Source of the DNA: Lysobacteraceae bacterium SCN 69-320
GTDB lineage: Bacteria > Pseudomonadota > Gammaproteobacteria > Xanthomonadales > Rhodanobacteraceae
NCBI GenBank assembly: GCA_001725155.1
Contig: MEFP01000001.1
Coordinates: forward strand, 1-64,000
Direction: 5' to 3'
Length of the DNA stretch: 64,000 bases
Below, piece after piece: positions 53,059 to 61,623 of the stretch. Positions within the stretch are counted from its first letter, which is position 1. Each line of letters opens with the position of its first letter. Below the pieces are notes generated by a model. It worked only from the letters and a program-made list of their open reading frames with translations, was not told where the DNA came from and searched no databases. The position numbers and the translations under genes are program-made.

Positions 53059-54522
53059 ATGTCCAACGGCCTCAACATCCCGCCCGGAGAAATCCTCGGG
53101 CATCCGAAAGGGCTGTTCCTGCTCTTCGCGACCGAGATGTGGGAGCGTTTCAGTTATTACGGCATGCGCGCGCTGCTCGTGCTGACCCTGGTCGCCGCGA
53201 CCGACCAGGCCAACCCCGGCTTCGGCCTGACGCGCAGCGACGCGCTGAGCCTCTACGGCATCTATACGGGCCTGGTCTATTTCACGCCGATCATCGGCGG
53301 CTGGATTGCCGACAACTACATAGGCCAGCGCCTGGCCGTGATTCTCGGCGGCGTGCTCATGGCCGCCGGCCAGTTCACCCTGTTCGCCGCGACGCCGCAC
53401 AGCATGACGCTGTTCTATTTCGGCCTGGGCCTGCTGATCATCGGCAACGGCTTCTTCAAGCCGAACATCTCGACGATGGTCGGCGACCTGTATCCGCAGG
53501 GCGATGCGCGCCGCGACGCGGCGTTCTCGATCTTCTACATGGGCATCAACCTCGGCGCCTTCATCGCGCCGTTCGTGACCTCGACCCTCGGCGAAGACGC
53601 CAATTACGGCTGGCGCTGGGGCTATTTCGCCGCCGGCTGCGGCATGAGCCTGTCGGTGATCATCCAGCTGCTGCTCGCACAGCGTTTCGTCGGCGACGTC
53701 GGCCGCGAACCCGGCGCCAAGCGCTCGCTGGCCGCCAGCGGCGGCGTCAAGCAGCCGCTGACCAAGGAAGAGCGCGACCGCCTGCGCGTCGTCACCTTCC
53801 TGTTCGTGTTCGTCACGATGTTCTGGCTCGCGTTCGAGCAGGCCGGCGGCCTGATGAACATCTTCGCCGCCGACTACACCAACCGCATGCTCGGCACGTT
53901 CGAAGTCCCGGCCGGCTGGTTCCAGTCGCTGAATCCGCTCTACATCCTGATCTTCGCGCCGATGTTCGCCTGGCTGTGGGTGCGCATGAACAAGGTCGAC
54001 CGCAATCCGGCCGCGCCGATCAAGATCGTCATGGGCATGCTGCTGACGGCGATCGGCTTCGGTTTCCTCGTGATCGGCATCTTCCAGATCCAGCACAGCG
54101 GCGACCACAAGTCGAGCATGGTCTGGCTGAGCCTGGCCTACCTGTTCCACACCCTGGGCGAACTGTGCATCTCGCCGGTCGGCCTGTCGCTGATGACGAA
54201 GCTGGCGCCGCTGCGTCTTGCCTCGCTGGTCATGGGCATCTGGTTCCTGATGCCGGCCGTGGCGCAGTACCTCGGCGGCCTCGTCGGCGCGTTCTCCGAA
54301 CACGCCGGCGAATACCAGGCCGTGCGCAGTGCCGCGGCGAGCATCGGCATCTCGGTCGACTATTCGGGCCTGCTCGCCGTGTTCGGCGGCATCGGCCTGA
54401 CCCTCGTGATTTTCTCGGTCGCGCTGTGGCTGCTGTCGGGCATGCTCGTGGACTGGATGCACGGCGCCGAGAAGCCGCAGAAGACGGCCGTCGCCGGTCG
54501 CTCCGCGATCAACGCCGCCTGA
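53059..54522 (+). CDS. POT-family proton-dependent oligopeptide transporter 1
   Basis: A 487-aa membrane protein with 14 helices. The POT signature is visible from ATEMWERFSYYGMRALLVL (ExxERFxYY) through GNGFFKPNISTMVGDLY. EQAGGLMNIFA is the EQxxG motif on helix 7-8. GELCISPVGLSLMTKLAP lies in the C-terminal half. It imports di- and tripeptides with protons. Start at 53059 follows aagggga. Its intrinsic terminator (54558-54590) lies only 12 bases before the start of the second transporter. Confidence 0.94.
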   Translation: MSNGLNIPPGEILGHPKGLFLLFATEMWERFSYYGMRALLVLTLVAATDQANPGFGLTRSDALSLYGIYTGLVYFTPIIGGWIADNYIGQRLAVILGGVLMAAGQFTLFAATPHSMTLFYFGLGLLIIGNGFFKPNISTMVGDLYPQGDARRDAAFSIFYMGINLGAFIAPFVTSTLGEDANYGWRWGYFAAGCGMSLSVIIQLLLAQRFVGDVGREPGAKRSLAASGGVKQPLTKEERDRLRVVTFLFVFVTMFWLAFEQAGGLMNIFAADYTNRMLGTFEVPAGWFQSLNPLYILIFAPMFAWLWVRMNKVDRNPAAPIKIVMGMLLTAIGFGFLVIGIFQIQHSGDHKSSMVWLSLAYLFHTLGELCISPVGLSLMTKLAPLRLASLVMGIWFLMPAVAQYLGGLVGAFSEHAGEYQAVRSAAASIGISVDYSGLLAVFGGIGLTLVIFSVALWLLSGMLVDWMHGAEKPQKTAVAGRSAINAA

Positions 54523-54557
54523 AGCCGGCCCGGGGCTTCCCGGGTCCCCGCAATGCC

Positions 54558-54590
54558 GCCACGGCCCGGTCGTTCCGGGCCGTGGCTTTT
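54558..54590 (+). terminator. Intrinsic terminator after POT1, directly before POT2
   Basis: GCCACGGCCCGG (54558-54569) and CCGGGCCGTGGC (54575-54586) pair perfectly around TCGTT and are followed by TTTT. The POT2 start is at 54603, so the structure also lies in the POT2 leader. Confidence 0.85.
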
Positions 54591-54602
54591 CTGGAATACC
54601 GC

Positions 54603-56078
54603 ATGAGCCGGACGACTGCCACGCCTGATGTTTTCACGCCCCCGCCGCCCGGCGAATTCCTCGGCCATCCGCGCCCGCTGTGGATGCTGTTCGGCGCCGA
54701 ATTCTGGGAACGCTTCGCCTACTACGGCATGCGCGCGCTGCTCGCGACCTATGTCGCTGCGACGTTCTTCAGCCTGCTGCCGCCGGGCGAGGCAAAAGCT
54801 TCGGCCAGCCTGACCTACGGCGCCTATACCGCGCTGATCTACGCGACCGGTCTGTTCGGCGGCTTCGTCGCCGACCGCTATCTCGGCTATCGCCCGTCGA
54901 TACTGCTCGGCGGCGCGTTCATGGCCGTGGGCCTGTTCCTGCTGCTGATTCCCGAGCTGACCTGGTTCCTCGTCGGGCTCGCGACCATCGTCGTCGGCAA
55001 CGGCCTGTTCAAGCCGAACATCTCCACGATGGTCGGCAAGCTCTATGCGCCGGCCGACGCGCGCCGCGATTCGGGCTTCACGATCTTCTACATGGGCATC
55101 AACGCAGGCGGCGCACTCGCGCCGCTGATCTGCGGAACGATCATCGGCAAGCTCTACGGCTACCAGTGGGGTTTCTTCTGCGCCGGCATCGGCATGATAC
55201 TCGGGCTGGTGATGTTCCACTGGCTGCGCGGCTGGCTTGGCCCCATCGGCGAGTCGCCGGCACCGGCGCAGAATTTCGCGCGCGTGGCCAAGGTCGCCCT
55301 GGGCTGCCTGGCCTGCGTGCCGATCGCCTATCTGCTGCTGAGCAAAGCCGATCTGGTCGGCTACATCCTCCTGCTGCTGTTCGCCGTGCTCAGCGTCTAC
55401 TTCATCGGCAACAGCCTGCGCAGCGGCGACACCGTACAGCTGCACCGCTACGCCGCGATGCTGCTGCTGTTCCTCGCCAAGATCCTGTTCTGGGGCATGT
55501 TCGAACAGGCCGGATCGAGCCTGAACTTCTTCGCCAAGGACCACGTCGACGCGCCGTTCGACTTCACCCTGTTCCAGTCCTTCAACCCGGTGTTCATCCT
55601 GCTGCTCGGCCCTGTCTTCGCCTGGCTGTGGCCGAAGCTCGAAACGGCGCAGATGAACCCGTCGGTGCCGCGCAAATTCGCGCTCGCGCTGATCCTCGTC
55701 GCGATCGGCTTCACCACCTTGGTGCTCAGCATCAAGTTCCTCGACGACGGCAGCGGCCGCATCCCGTGGCTGATGCTGACCCTCGTCTACGCGTTCAACA
55801 CCATGGGCGAGCTGTGCCTGTCGCCGATCGGCTTGTCCATGGTCTCCAAACTCGCCGCGCCGAAAGAAACCGGCATGGCCATGGGCGCCTGGTTCCTCTG
55901 TTCGGCCATGGGCAACTGGGTCGCCGGCAAGACTGCGTCGATCGCGGTGGCGGCGGATACCGGAATCTCGGGCTATATCGGGACGTATACGTTCATTGCG
56001 TATGCGGGCTTTGCGATGGGCGCGGCATTTCTGTTGTTTGCGCCGGTCATCAATCGGCTCATGCACGGGGTGCGGTGA
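54603..56078 (+). CDS. POT-family proton-dependent oligopeptide transporter 2
   Basis: A 491-aa paralogue of the preceding gene. The signature reads GAEFWERFAYYGMRALLATY, with GNGLFKPNISTMVGKLY, FEQAGSSLNFFAKD and GELCLSPIGLSMVSKLAAP. It has an N-terminal extension with PPPPGEFLGHPRPLWM. Tandem POT genes may cover different peptides or respond to different conditions. Start ATG 54603 is 12 bases after the terminator's T-run, which leaves no room for a promoter downstream of it: transcription must run through the hairpin or begin within POT1. This suggests attenuation or readthrough. Confidence 0.94.
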   Translation: MSRTTATPDVFTPPPPGEFLGHPRPLWMLFGAEFWERFAYYGMRALLATYVAATFFSLLPPGEAKASASLTYGAYTALIYATGLFGGFVADRYLGYRPSILLGGAFMAVGLFLLLIPELTWFLVGLATIVVGNGLFKPNISTMVGKLYAPADARRDSGFTIFYMGINAGGALAPLICGTIIGKLYGYQWGFFCAGIGMILGLVMFHWLRGWLGPIGESPAPAQNFARVAKVALGCLACVPIAYLLLSKADLVGYILLLLFAVLSVYFIGNSLRSGDTVQLHRYAAMLLLFLAKILFWGMFEQAGSSLNFFAKDHVDAPFDFTLFQSFNPVFILLLGPVFAWLWPKLETAQMNPSVPRKFALALILVAIGFTTLVLSIKFLDDGSGRIPWLMLTLVYAFNTMGELCLSPIGLSMVSKLAAPKETGMAMGAWFLCSAMGNWVAGKTASIAVAADTGISGYIGTYTFIAYAGFAMGAAFLLFAPVINRLMHGVR

Positions 56079-56168
56079 GGTAATGTTCGCGGATCGTGTG
56101 CCGCATGCCTGACGTTGCGCGACGAAGAACGGAAATCGCTTGTCCAGGTCTACATTGGAGGTCCTTTC

Positions 56169-56582
56169 ATGTCGAAAGTCCTGATTCTGCTGCGACGTGT
56201 GTCCGTCGTGGGGCTTCTTCTTGCCTGCTTGGCGATTCCGTTGGGCGCTGCCGCGGATGAAGTGCCTCAGCCTCCATATTCCACTCAGGGCCAGGAAAAA
56301 TTGACAGAGGCGGCGCGCAGCATGGGAGCGTTTGGGACGGAGGTCCTTGACCTGGGGGAGGGCATGTCGATCGTCGGTGTCTATCTTCCACGAGGTAGCG
56401 GAACTGTCACGTTGGATGCATATATCTATACATGCGAGCCGTCGAGATGCACGCTGCATGCTTTCCTTCAGACGAGCCAAAGAAAGCTGAAGTTGGCATT
56501 GGAAGACAACGCTACTGAGCTTGTTTTGAAATCCGCATCTGGAATGACACTGATGATAATTCGGACGCCGACTTATCACTGA
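56169..56582 (+). CDS. Small secreted hypothetical protein
   Basis: A 137-aa protein with a signal peptide (MSKVLILLRRVSVVGLLLAC, cleavage near AAADE). The mature part of about 108 residues is predicted beta-rich and carries two cysteines in YTCEPSRCTLHAFLQ. No family is recognised. The DNA is visibly less GC-rich than its neighbours (many ATA, AAA and TTT triplets near 56420-56580), a possible sign of recent gain. A good ribosome site (ggagg) precedes ATG 56169. It is followed by 285 bases without a gene. Confidence 0.75.
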   Translation: MSKVLILLRRVSVVGLLLACLAIPLGAAADEVPQPPYSTQGQEKLTEAARSMGAFGTEVLDLGEGMSIVGVYLPRGSGTVTLDAYIYTCEPSRCTLHAFLQTSQRKLKLALEDNATELVLKSASGMTLMIIRTPTYH

Positions 56583-56867
56583 AAAGTATCCGGTGCGTGC
56601 GGTCGGCATGTTGCGCGTCGCGCTTGCGTGGAGCGTTCTGGTAAAAAGCGAGCCACTACGCGAATTGCAGCTGCGGAATGATGAGTGTCCCTAAATCGCC
56701 CATGCACCGGAAGAAACGAACGTCCGGTCTCGCTGCTTGTCCGTCGAGCAGCTTGCATGCCGCCGCAGCCGGCGCCGATTTGCGGTGCCGGCGGTCAGCT
56801 GCACCGACGCCCGCTGATCAGCCGTCGGGGTGACACGGCTGCAGCGCCGTAACCCCGAGGAGTTGAT

Positions 56868-57263
56868 ATGCGGCTGTTCGTCCTGTTTCTGCGCTTCTTC
56901 GGCTACGGCCTGCTCGGCGCCGAACTCGCGCTGGCGCTGTCTAGACTGCTATCGAACCGTCTGCCGAGCGACAACATGGCACCCCAAGCCGCGTACGTTT
57001 TCCTGGCCCTGATATGGATCCCGCTCGGCGGCGTACTGGCCGCCGCGGCTACGGCGATCAATCGTCGAATCGCGGCCGACGGGCGCATCGTGACGCCGGT
57101 CGCCGTGGCAGCCGGCATATTGTTCTTCGGCGGAATGCTGCTGCAGGCCGCGCTGGGCATCGGCGTGCCATTCCTGCTGCCGTGCGCTCTGTATCTGGCG
57201 ACGGCTGCATCGCTGCGTTGGTGGCAGCGGCGATTCGACCGAGCCGGCCTCGGCGAGTCATGA
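56868..57263 (+). CDS. Small four-helix membrane protein
   Basis: 131 aa, starting MRLFVLFLRFFGYGLLGAEL behind a strong gaggag ribosome site. Helices are seen at about 5-27, 42-63, 74-95 and 98-115 (PFLLPCALYLATAASL). The tail is basic (RWWQRRFDRAGLGES). No family is recognised. Its stop overlaps the end of the convergent small gene at 57258 by six bases. It has no obvious functional neighbour. Confidence 0.65.
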   Translation: MRLFVLFLRFFGYGLLGAELALALSRLLSNRLPSDNMAPQAAYVFLALIWIPLGGVLAAAATAINRRIAADGRIVTPVAVAAGILFFGGMLLQAALGIGVPFLLPCALYLATAASLRWWQRRFDRAGLGES

Positions 57264-57533
57264 AGGTGGCGAGATCGCTGAGAGCAGCCCCTGCGCATCT
57301 CGCGTCAGGATATGGACGGCTTCCAGCAGTGCCGTGTGGCTCCAGGGACCATGCGCCTCTACTTTCGTGGTCAGTAGCGCCTCGCTGAGAGCGATGGCGG
57401 CAACGAGGCGGTGCAACGCTTCGTCGTGGATCGCGCGGCGCTGGATGGGAGTGTCTGCGGCGAAGACGAACAGGGCGCTCTTAGCGTCTGCACCGTTAGC
57501 AATGAGAGGGTGGAATGAGCCGGTCGCGTCCAT
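57258..57533 (-). CDS. Small conserved-looking protein, copy B of a window paralogue pair
   Basis: A 91-aa soluble protein related along its whole length to the 92-aa protein at 1915-2193: GSFHPL against GSFYPL, FVFAADTPIQRRAI against FAYVLDTPAQREAL, IALSEALL against IQALSETV, and HILTRDAQGLLSAI against AILSRDVRGLMEA. Start ATG 57533 is chosen because it matches the paralogue's N-terminus; the frame continues to an ATG at 57590 with no good ribosome site. Upstream on the same strand is a structured stretch (57640-57770) that looks like a degenerate version of the leader element found before copy A. Function unknown; a tie to phage or element regulation is inference. Confidence 0.68.
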   Translation of the reverse strand: MDATGSFHPLIANGADAKSALFVFAADTPIQRRAIHDEALHRLVAAIALSEALLTTKVEAHGPWSHTALLEAVHILTRDAQGLLSAISPPS

Positions 57534-57639
57534 GTCTGCAGTCTTCTGAGGTGGAGCTGCATCGAGTTTCCTCGCGTAGCGGTCGGGCATCTAGAGACTA
57601 AAGTACGAGTTAGCATGGTTGTCGTCGCTACTTCTCCTT

Positions 57640-57770
57640 GGACCGAGCAGGTTCACTTTCAGCGGGCTTGGCGAATGGTAGGGGGCGAGTCTGCCCCGGA
57701 ACCAGGAATACGCTTACGATTGGCAGTCCGGTACCGGTACTCCTCCGGAAGCTGGCGTACGGCTAGCGCT
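57640..57770 (-). other. Possible degenerate C4-like leader before copy B
   Basis: Read on the minus strand, GGTTCCGGGGCAGACTCGCC, then CCCTACCATTCGCC and later AACCATG recall the second half of the C4-like element before copy A (GGTCCTT, CCGGTCTGCC, CACCGTTCGCC, then ATG). GGGGC/GCCCC forms a small hairpin. The similarity is partial and was judged by eye. Confidence 0.3.
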
Positions 57771-57835
57771 GCACGCGAACGATGTGGGCTGGATGAGCCC
57801 GCGCTTCAAGAATTGATCAGGTTGTGAGGTTTTCG

Positions 57836-60286
57836 GTGGCCCTGAAGAAGTCCCAGCTCTACACCTCCCTCTGGCAAAGCTGCGACGAGCTGCGCGGTGG
57901 GATGGATGCGTCGCAGTACAAGGACTATGTACTGACCTTGCTGTTCATGAAGTACGTGTCGGACAAGCACGCCGCGAGTCCGAACTCGCTGATCGACGTA
58001 CCGCCCGGCGGCAGCTTCGCCGACATGGTGAAGCTCAAGGGCGACAAGGAGATCGGCGACAAGATCAACAAGATTATCTGGAAGCTGGCCGAGGCCAACG
58101 ATCTCAAGGGGGTGATCGACCAGGCGGATTTCAACGACGAGGCCAAGCTCGGTAGCAGCCAGGAGATGCGGGACCGGCTCTCGAAACTGGTCGCGATCTT
58201 CGAAGGACTCGACTTCCGCGCCAACCGCGCCGAGGGCGACGATCTGCTCGGCGATGCCTACGAATACCTGATGCGCCACTTCGCCACCGAGAGCGGCAAG
58301 AGCAAGGGGCAGTTCTATACGCCCGCCGAAGTGTCGCGCATTCTTGCGCAGGTCATCGGACTCGATCATGTCGCTGCGATGAAGGAGCCGACGATCTACG
58401 ATCCGACCTGCGGCTCCGGCTCGCTGCTGATCAAGGCAGCCGATCAGGCAGCGGCGGCGAATCTGGCAATATTCGGCCAGGAAATGGATATGGCCACCTG
58501 GGCGCTGGCGCGGATGAACATGATCCTGCACGGCCATCCGACCGCCGACATAAAGCGACAGAACACGCTGTCGACGCCGCTGTTCCGCAACAAGAACGGC
58601 AGCCTCAAGACTTTCGATTTCGCGGTGGCCAACCCGCCGTTTTCGACCAAGGCTTGGGCCAGCGGGCTAGATCCAGCCAACGACGAGTTCGATCGCTTCG
58701 CCTACGGCATACCGCCGGCCAAGAACGGCGACTACGCGTTCCTGCTGCACCTGATCAAGTCACTCAAGAGCACCGGCAAGGGGGCGATCATCCTGCCGCA
58801 CGGCGTATTGTTCCGTGGCAACAAGGAAGCCGACATTCGCCGCAACCTGGTCGAGCGCGGACTGATCAAGGGCATCATCGGCCTCCCGGCGAACCTGTTC
58901 TATGGCACAGGCATTCCTGCTTGCATCCTGGTCATCGACAAGGAACACGCCCAGGCCCGGCGCGGCATCTTCATGATCGACGCCAGCAAGGGTTACGTGA
59001 AGGACGGCAACAAGAACCGCCTGCGCGCCCAGGACATTCACCAGATCGTCGACGTGTTCAACCGGCAGACCGAAGTGCCGCGCTACGCCCGGATGGTGCC
59101 GCTGGCCGAAATCGCCAGCGCGGCGAACGATTACAACCTCAACCTGCCGCGCTACATCGATTCGAGCGAACCCGAGGATCTGCACGACCTCGACGCCCAC
59201 CTCAACGGCGGCATCCCCGATCGTGACATCGACGCGCTGGATGCGTACTGGACCGTGTTCCCGACGCTGCGGCAGACGCTGTTCCGCGCCGGCCATCGCG
59301 CTGGCTACAGCGAGGCACTGGTCGAGAGCCGGCAGGTCAAGCGCGCCATTCTCGATCATCCCGAGTTCCAGACCTTCGCAGCCCGCCTTGCGACTGTATT
59401 CGAGCGCTGGCGCGACGCCCATCGCCTGCGGCTGACCGGCCTCAAGGTCAACGACCTGCCCAAGGCCGTCATTCACAGCCTGTCGGAAGATCTGCTCGCG
59501 CGCTTTTCCGACCTGCCGCTGGTCAACCGTTACGACGTCTACCAGCGCCTGATGGACTACTGGGCCGCGGTGATGCAGGACGACGTGTACCTGATCGCTG
59601 CCGACGGCTGGAAGGATGCCGCCCGGCCGCGCGCCGTGATCGACGACAAGGAACGCAAGATCAGGGAAACCCCTGACCTCACCATCGGCCGCAAGAAGTA
59701 CAAGATGGACCTGTTGCCGCCGGCGCTCATAGTGGCGCGCTACTACGCCGCCGAGCAGGCCGCGGTCGACGCACTGCAAGCTGCGCAGGACGAAGCCGTG
59801 CGCGCACTAGAGGAATACGTCGAAGAGCACAGCGGTGAAGAGAGCTTGCTCGCCGATGCGCTGACCGACAAGGGCAAGGTCACCAAGGGCTCGGTCAAGG
59901 ATCGGCTCAAAGCACTCAGGGGCGAGCCGGAAAGCGACGAGGAGTGCGAAGCGCTGACTCGTTGCCTCGAATTGTTCGACGACGAGGTCGCGGCAGCCGG
60001 GGCGGTCAGGAGTGCCCAGGCGGAGCTGGATGCCAAGGTATTGGCTCGCTACGCCAAGCTCAGCGAAGCCGAGATCAAATCGCTGGTCGTGGATGGCAAA
60101 TGGTTCGCGAGTCTGCGGGAGGCGATCGAGGGTGAAGTCGAGCAGTTGACGCAGCGACTGGCTGGGCGGGTGTGGCAGCTGGAGGAGCGCTATCGAATGG
60201 CGTTACCAACCTTGACGCGAGACGTTGTTGACTTAAGCGCACGGGTGGAGTCGCATCTCAAGCGGATGGGGTTCGATTGGGTATGA
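57836..60286 (+). CDS. hsdM: Type I restriction-modification DNA methyltransferase subunit M
   Basis: An 816-aa HsdM. The N-terminal helical domain (LYTSLWQSCDELRGGMDASQ) leads into the adenine-N6 methyltransferase domain with motif I DPTCGSGSLLIKA near residue 188 and motif IV NPPF near 265. The protein is 300 residues longer than common HsdM proteins: after residue 480 a helical region includes ERWRDAHRLRLTGL and a coiled C-terminus. This long form occurs in systems with Fic or with other extra subunits. Start is GTG 57836, with gaggt in front; GTG 57824 is possible. The stop overlaps hsdS by ATGA. Confidence 0.95.
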   Translation: MALKKSQLYTSLWQSCDELRGGMDASQYKDYVLTLLFMKYVSDKHAASPNSLIDVPPGGSFADMVKLKGDKEIGDKINKIIWKLAEANDLKGVIDQADFNDEAKLGSSQEMRDRLSKLVAIFEGLDFRANRAEGDDLLGDAYEYLMRHFATESGKSKGQFYTPAEVSRILAQVIGLDHVAAMKEPTIYDPTCGSGSLLIKAADQAAAANLAIFGQEMDMATWALARMNMILHGHPTADIKRQNTLSTPLFRNKNGSLKTFDFAVANPPFSTKAWASGLDPANDEFDRFAYGIPPAKNGDYAFLLHLIKSLKSTGKGAIILPHGVLFRGNKEADIRRNLVERGLIKGIIGLPANLFYGTGIPACILVIDKEHAQARRGIFMIDASKGYVKDGNKNRLRAQDIHQIVDVFNRQTEVPRYARMVPLAEIASAANDYNLNLPRYIDSSEPEDLHDLDAHLNGGIPDRDIDALDAYWTVFPTLRQTLFRAGHRAGYSEALVESRQVKRAILDHPEFQTFAARLATVFERWRDAHRLRLTGLKVNDLPKAVIHSLSEDLLARFSDLPLVNRYDVYQRLMDYWAAVMQDDVYLIAADGWKDAARPRAVIDDKERKIRETPDLTIGRKKYKMDLLPPALIVARYYAAEQAAVDALQAAQDEAVRALEEYVEEHSGEESLLADALTDKGKVTKGSVKDRLKALRGEPESDEECEALTRCLELFDDEVAAAGAVRSAQAELDAKVLARYAKLSEAEIKSLVVDGKWFASLREAIEGEVEQLTQRLAGRVWQLEERYRMALPTLTRDVVDLSARVESHLKRMGFDWV

Positions 60287-61623
60287 GCACCAGAGTCCTG
60301 AAGAGCGAACTCGAAACCACCGCGCGCAGGTCGGGGGCGAGTTCGGGGGCGTTCAAGCTGACGGAGTTCGGACCGATCCCCGAAGACTGGTACGTGGCAC
60401 CGCTTGGCACAGTGATGAGCAACGGTAGACTCGGGGGAAACTATCCGAATCAGCTCACAGAGACAGCGCTTCCGCTAATGAAGATGGGCAACATCTCTCG
60501 CGGGCGCTTCGATGTCTCAAAAGTGGAATATGTGCTATCTGATGTGGTCCCGGCCGAGGGTCATCGACTTACTAAGGGCGACGTTCTTCTCAACACTAGA
60601 AACACTTTGGACCTGGTTGGGAAGGTCGCAATTTGGCGGGATGAGCTGCCGCTCGCGTTCTTTAACTCGAATTTGATGAGGCTTGAGTTCGACGCAAATC
60701 ACGTCGCGTCCACGGAGTATGCGAACTTTGCCCTCAATGCTTCTACATCCATCGCACTTCTGCGCAGCTTGGCAACCGGGACAACGAGCGTAGCAGCGAT
60801 TTACACGAGAGACCTGCTTGCACTGCCCTTTGTTTTACCGCCGCAAAGCGAGCAGCGCGCAATCGCCGAGGCCCTATCGGATGTGGAAGGCCTGCTCGGG
60901 GCCTTGGATGTCCTGGTCGCCAAGAAGCGCGCCATCAAGCAGGCCACCATGCAGCAACTCCTCACTGGCAAGACCCGGCTGCCTGGCTTCAGCGGAGATT
61001 GGGAGGCAAGAGCACTTGGGGAGTTAGTAACGTTTCTCTCTGGGGGTACGCCTTCTCGAGGCGCTGCTTCATACTGGTCCGGCGAGATTCCCTGGATAAG
61101 CGCTTCGAGCCTTCGGACCTTCTACGTTTGGCGTTCCGATACCAACCTGACCAAAGAAGGCGTCGCGGCGGGAAGCAGGATGGCACCAGTTGGCGCGACG
61201 CTCTTGTTAGTACGGGGCAGCGCGCTTCACAACGAAATACTCGCAGGCTTAGTCACGAAGCCGGTCTGCTTCAATCAGGATGTGAAGGCGCTTGTTCCGA
61301 ACTCCTTATTGGTGCCGCAGTTCTTGACGTTTTATCTGCACGGGAAGGCAGATGAGTTGCTTAGGCTAGTCAGTTCCGCTGGAAACACAGCAGGTGTACT
61401 GGATACCAAGATTCTGAAGGCGTTCGAGATCCTGTTGCCCAAGAAACCCGAGCAAGAGGCAATCTCCGCGGCTCTCATCGACATAGATGCAGAGATCACA
61501 GCGCTTGAACGACGCCGCGAAAAGACCCACGCCATCAAGCAAGGCATGATGCAGCAGCTCCTGACCGGCCGCATCCGTCTGGTGCAGCCCGTCACGGCGA
61601 CGACCGAAACCGCAACGCCATGA
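60283..61623 (+). CDS. hsdS: Type I restriction-modification specificity subunit S
   Basis: A 446-aa HsdS with two target recognition domains (about 30-190 and 245-400) and two conserved helical spacers. The spacers are homologous: KKRAIKQATMQQLLTGKTRL in the middle and KTHAIKQGMMQQLLTGRIRL at the end. The TRD-coding DNA is clearly less GC-rich than the flanks, usual for rapidly exchanged domains. It sets the sequence read by the M and R subunits. The ATG at 60283 overlaps the hsdM stop (ATGA), and the stop overlaps fic the same way. Confidence 0.95.
   Translation: MSTRVLKSELETTARRSGASSGAFKLTEFGPIPEDWYVAPLGTVMSNGRLGGNYPNQLTETALPLMKMGNISRGRFDVSKVEYVLSDVVPAEGHRLTKGDVLLNTRNTLDLVGKVAIWRDELPLAFFNSNLMRLEFDANHVASTEYANFALNASTSIALLRSLATGTTSVAAIYTRDLLALPFVLPPQSEQRAIAEALSDVEGLLGALDVLVAKKRAIKQATMQQLLTGKTRLPGFSGDWEARALGELVTFLSGGTPSRGAASYWSGEIPWISASSLRTFYVWRSDTNLTKEGVAAGSRMAPVGATLLLVRGSALHNEILAGLVTKPVCFNQDVKALVPNSLLVPQFLTFYLHGKADELLRLVSSAGNTAGVLDTKILKAFEILLPKKPEQEAISAALIDIDAEITALERRREKTHAIKQGMMQQLLTGRIRLVQPVTATTETATP

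Noticed and set aside
52602-54602. Open frame extending POT2 upstream through POT1
   Set aside because: A shifted-frame shadow of POT1; it crosses an intrinsic terminator and the POT family start is at 54603.
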